Shown one piece after another: positions 6,650-7,476 of a stretch of DNA of 7,476 nt. Origin of the DNA: Ignavibacteria bacterium. GTDB taxonomy: Bacteria > Bacteroidota > Ignavibacteria > Tepidaquicellales > Tepidaquicellaceae. The notes below the pieces were generated by a model. It did not search any database. It worked only from the letters and a program-made list of their open reading frames with translations, and was not told the origin of the DNA. Position numbers and translations under genes: made by a program. Position 1 is the first letter of the stretch, and the number at the start of each line of letters is the position of its first letter. Where the stretch lies: contig JAGPCH010000058.1 of NCBI GenBank assembly GCA_018058125.1, positions 1 to 7,476 on the forward strand. The letters are read 5' to 3'.

Positions 6650-7305
6650 TTGATTAAATTATCATAAGAATCTTTAGAGATCACTGATTCTGTAACTTTC
6701 AAAATTGCATCATAAAATTCTGAGGGTGCATTAGCTTTTATGCCTGAAAGCATATGAATCCTGAGTTCATCACCTATTGCAGGCATTAAATATTTACACC
6801 AGATGAGCATCTCGCCCGGAGGGATCGCAGATCTGATCTCTATCTCCTGCTGCATGATCTCTTCATCATTAAAATTTTTCCATACAAGCGGCTGTGTCAC
6901 TTGTTCCTCTTCAAGCATATGAAGAAGATAGTTTGCATGAAACTCCGACAATTTTTCATAGAACTCAATTCCGGCGGCTGTCCTGTCGTCTTTTTTCTGA
7001 GTAATTTCATTAAAAAATTTCTCGAGAGTTCTCATTCTTGCTTCAATCTTTTCATGATCTTCCATATCATGATTTGATGAGCCTCCGATCTTACTTTCGA
7101 GATGTTTAAGAGTTACATTATTCTCATGAGCAGCATGAACATCAAGCATTTCAAAAATTTCTTTAAACGAGTTTTGTAATTTTTCCAGTTCTTTATTGTC
7201 ATTGTAATCCGTATTACCTGACATTAATGTAAGCTGTGATAAAGCATTTCTGATTGCTTTGTGAGGAACCTCATAAATCTGAGGTCTTAAAGTTTGAGTT
7301 TCCAT
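6637..7305 (-). CDS. Hemerythrin HHE-domain protein with C-terminal extension
   Basis: This is a 222-residue soluble protein without signal peptide or membrane segment. Residues 1 to about 145 look like a four-helix hemerythrin/HHE cation-binding bundle. Candidate di-iron ligands in order are His15 (PHKAIRN), His57 and Glu61 (HAAHE), His84 (DHEKIE), His123 (EFHANY) and His129/Glu133 (HMLEEE). Known: such domains hold a non-heme di-iron centre and bind oxygen, nitric oxide or iron; many bacterial copies act in oxygen or NO sensing or iron repair. The last 75 residues (about 150-222, with IPPGEMLIWCKYLMPAIGDELR at 161-182 and KANAPSEFYDAI at 190-201) are not part of the minimal domain and appear to be a helical extension. 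The ATG at 7305 precedes a typical N-terminus and has an A/T-rich leader without a Shine-Dalgarno sequence. Which ligand it binds in the cell cannot be told from sequence. Confidence 0.88.
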   Translation of the reverse strand: METQTLRPQIYEVPHKAIRNALSQLTLMSGNTDYNDNKELEKLQNSFKEIFEMLDVHAAHENNVTLKHLESKIGGSSNHDMEDHEKIEARMRTLEKFFNEITQKKDDRTAAGIEFYEKLSEFHANYLLHMLEEEQVTQPLVWKNFNDEEIMQQEIEIRSAIPPGEMLIWCKYLMPAIGDELRIHMLSGIKANAPSEFYDAILKVTESVISKDSYDNLINKLN

Positions 7306-7344
7306 AATAAATAATTTTAATTTTATAAATTAAACTTCATTGGA

Positions 7345-7374
7345 CAAAATTAAAAAAAAAATTAAATATTCAAA
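7345..7374 (-). promoter_or_regulatory. Bacteroidota-type promoter candidate for the hemerythrin gene
   Basis: On the - strand, TAATTTTG (7345-7352) matches the Bacteroidota -7 consensus TAnnTTTG exactly. A TTTG (7371-7374) sits 18 bases upstream, within the range described for the -33 element. Transcription would begin about 30 bases before the ATG at 7305. The background is very A/T-rich, which raises the chance of a false match. It would drive the hemerythrin gene and perhaps cysS. Confidence 0.4.
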
Positions 7375-7413
7375 ATACAATTTACGCAATACCCTTTACA
7401 CAATACTCGTTAC
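7372..7413. repeat. Degenerate tandem 7-bp array, six units of NNN(A/T)TAC
   Basis: Six consecutive heptamers start at 7372, 7379, 7386, 7393, 7400 and 7407. Each ends in TAC on the + strand. The fourth base alternates strictly A, T, A, T, A, T, so the array is also three copies of a 14-bp unit. Examples are GCAATAC (7386-7392) and CCTTTAC (7393-7399). The first three bases vary freely. The array lies upstream of the hemerythrin gene; its last unit contains the stop codon of the putative gene at the window end, and its first unit touches the promoter candidate. Confidence 0.7.
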
Positions 7414-7476
7414 TGTTTAACAGCCCTCGGCTTGGGTTTGGCATTCCATAATTTTAACATTAGCAAAGCGCCAACT
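7410..7476 (-). CDS. Probable C-terminus of a membrane protein, cut by the window end
   Basis: On the - strand a frame open from the window edge encodes 21 residues ending GALLMLKLWNAKPKPRAVKQ before TAA at 7410-7412. A hydrophobic stretch followed by a basic, proline-containing tail is typical of the cytoplasmic end of a last membrane helix. Base composition rises to near half GC from about 7421, in contrast with the very A/T-rich gap next to it, which suggests coding DNA. The family cannot be told from 21 residues. Other frames here, including one on the + strand, are also open to the edge, so this call is tentative. If real, it is the gene upstream of the hemerythrin gene on the same strand. 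Confidence 0.45.
   Translation of the reverse strand, partial: VGALLMLKLWNAKPKPRAVKQ

Overview
The window looks like chromosomal DNA from a low-GC member of the Bacteroidota/Ignavibacteriota/Chlorobiota side of the FCB group, most likely Ignavibacteria-like. Three things point this way. The gene at 2889-4496 ends in a type IX secretion sorting domain containing the QNYPNPFNP core. All three recognisable secreted proteins have glutamine at or beside the predicted signal-peptidase cut. None of the five visible gene starts has a Shine-Dalgarno sequence; they are preceded by A/T-rich DNA instead. Species cannot be named from this window.

Layout. The left two thirds read on the + strand: the 3' part of a small PepSY-associated membrane protein (1-525, cut by the window edge), a siderophore-type TonB-dependent outer-membrane receptor (640-2787), a secreted six-Asp-box beta-propeller protein with a T9SS tail (2889-4496), and a small secreted protein of unknown function (4559-5056). 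The right third reads on the - strand: a likely gene C-terminus cut by the window end (7410-7476), a hemerythrin-domain protein (6637-7305) and cysteinyl-tRNA synthetase cysS (5158-6582, TTG start). The two blocks converge on a 101-bp gap at 5057-5157.

How the genes fit together. The PepSY membrane protein and the TonB receptor form a plausible iron or siderophore uptake pair: the receptor imports across the outer membrane and the PepSY protein acts at the inner membrane. A 20-bp palindrome followed by a T run lies between them. The propeller protein and the small secreted protein are exported products with no clear link to that pair. The hemerythrin gene and cysS are 54 bp apart on the same strand and may share a transcript from a Bacteroidota-type promoter candidate at 7345-7374.

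No stretch longer than 300 bases lacks a gene; the longest gaps are about 100-115 bp. I see no rRNA, tRNA, CRISPR array, insertion sequence or phage gene. The region is mostly ordinary. The items most worth a second look are a degenerate 7-bp periodic array at 7372-7413 with a strict A/T alternation, a weaker 7-bp periodic patch at 5064-5091, and the non-canonical active-site segment of the cysteinyl-tRNA synthetase. I found no convincing new multi-gene system.
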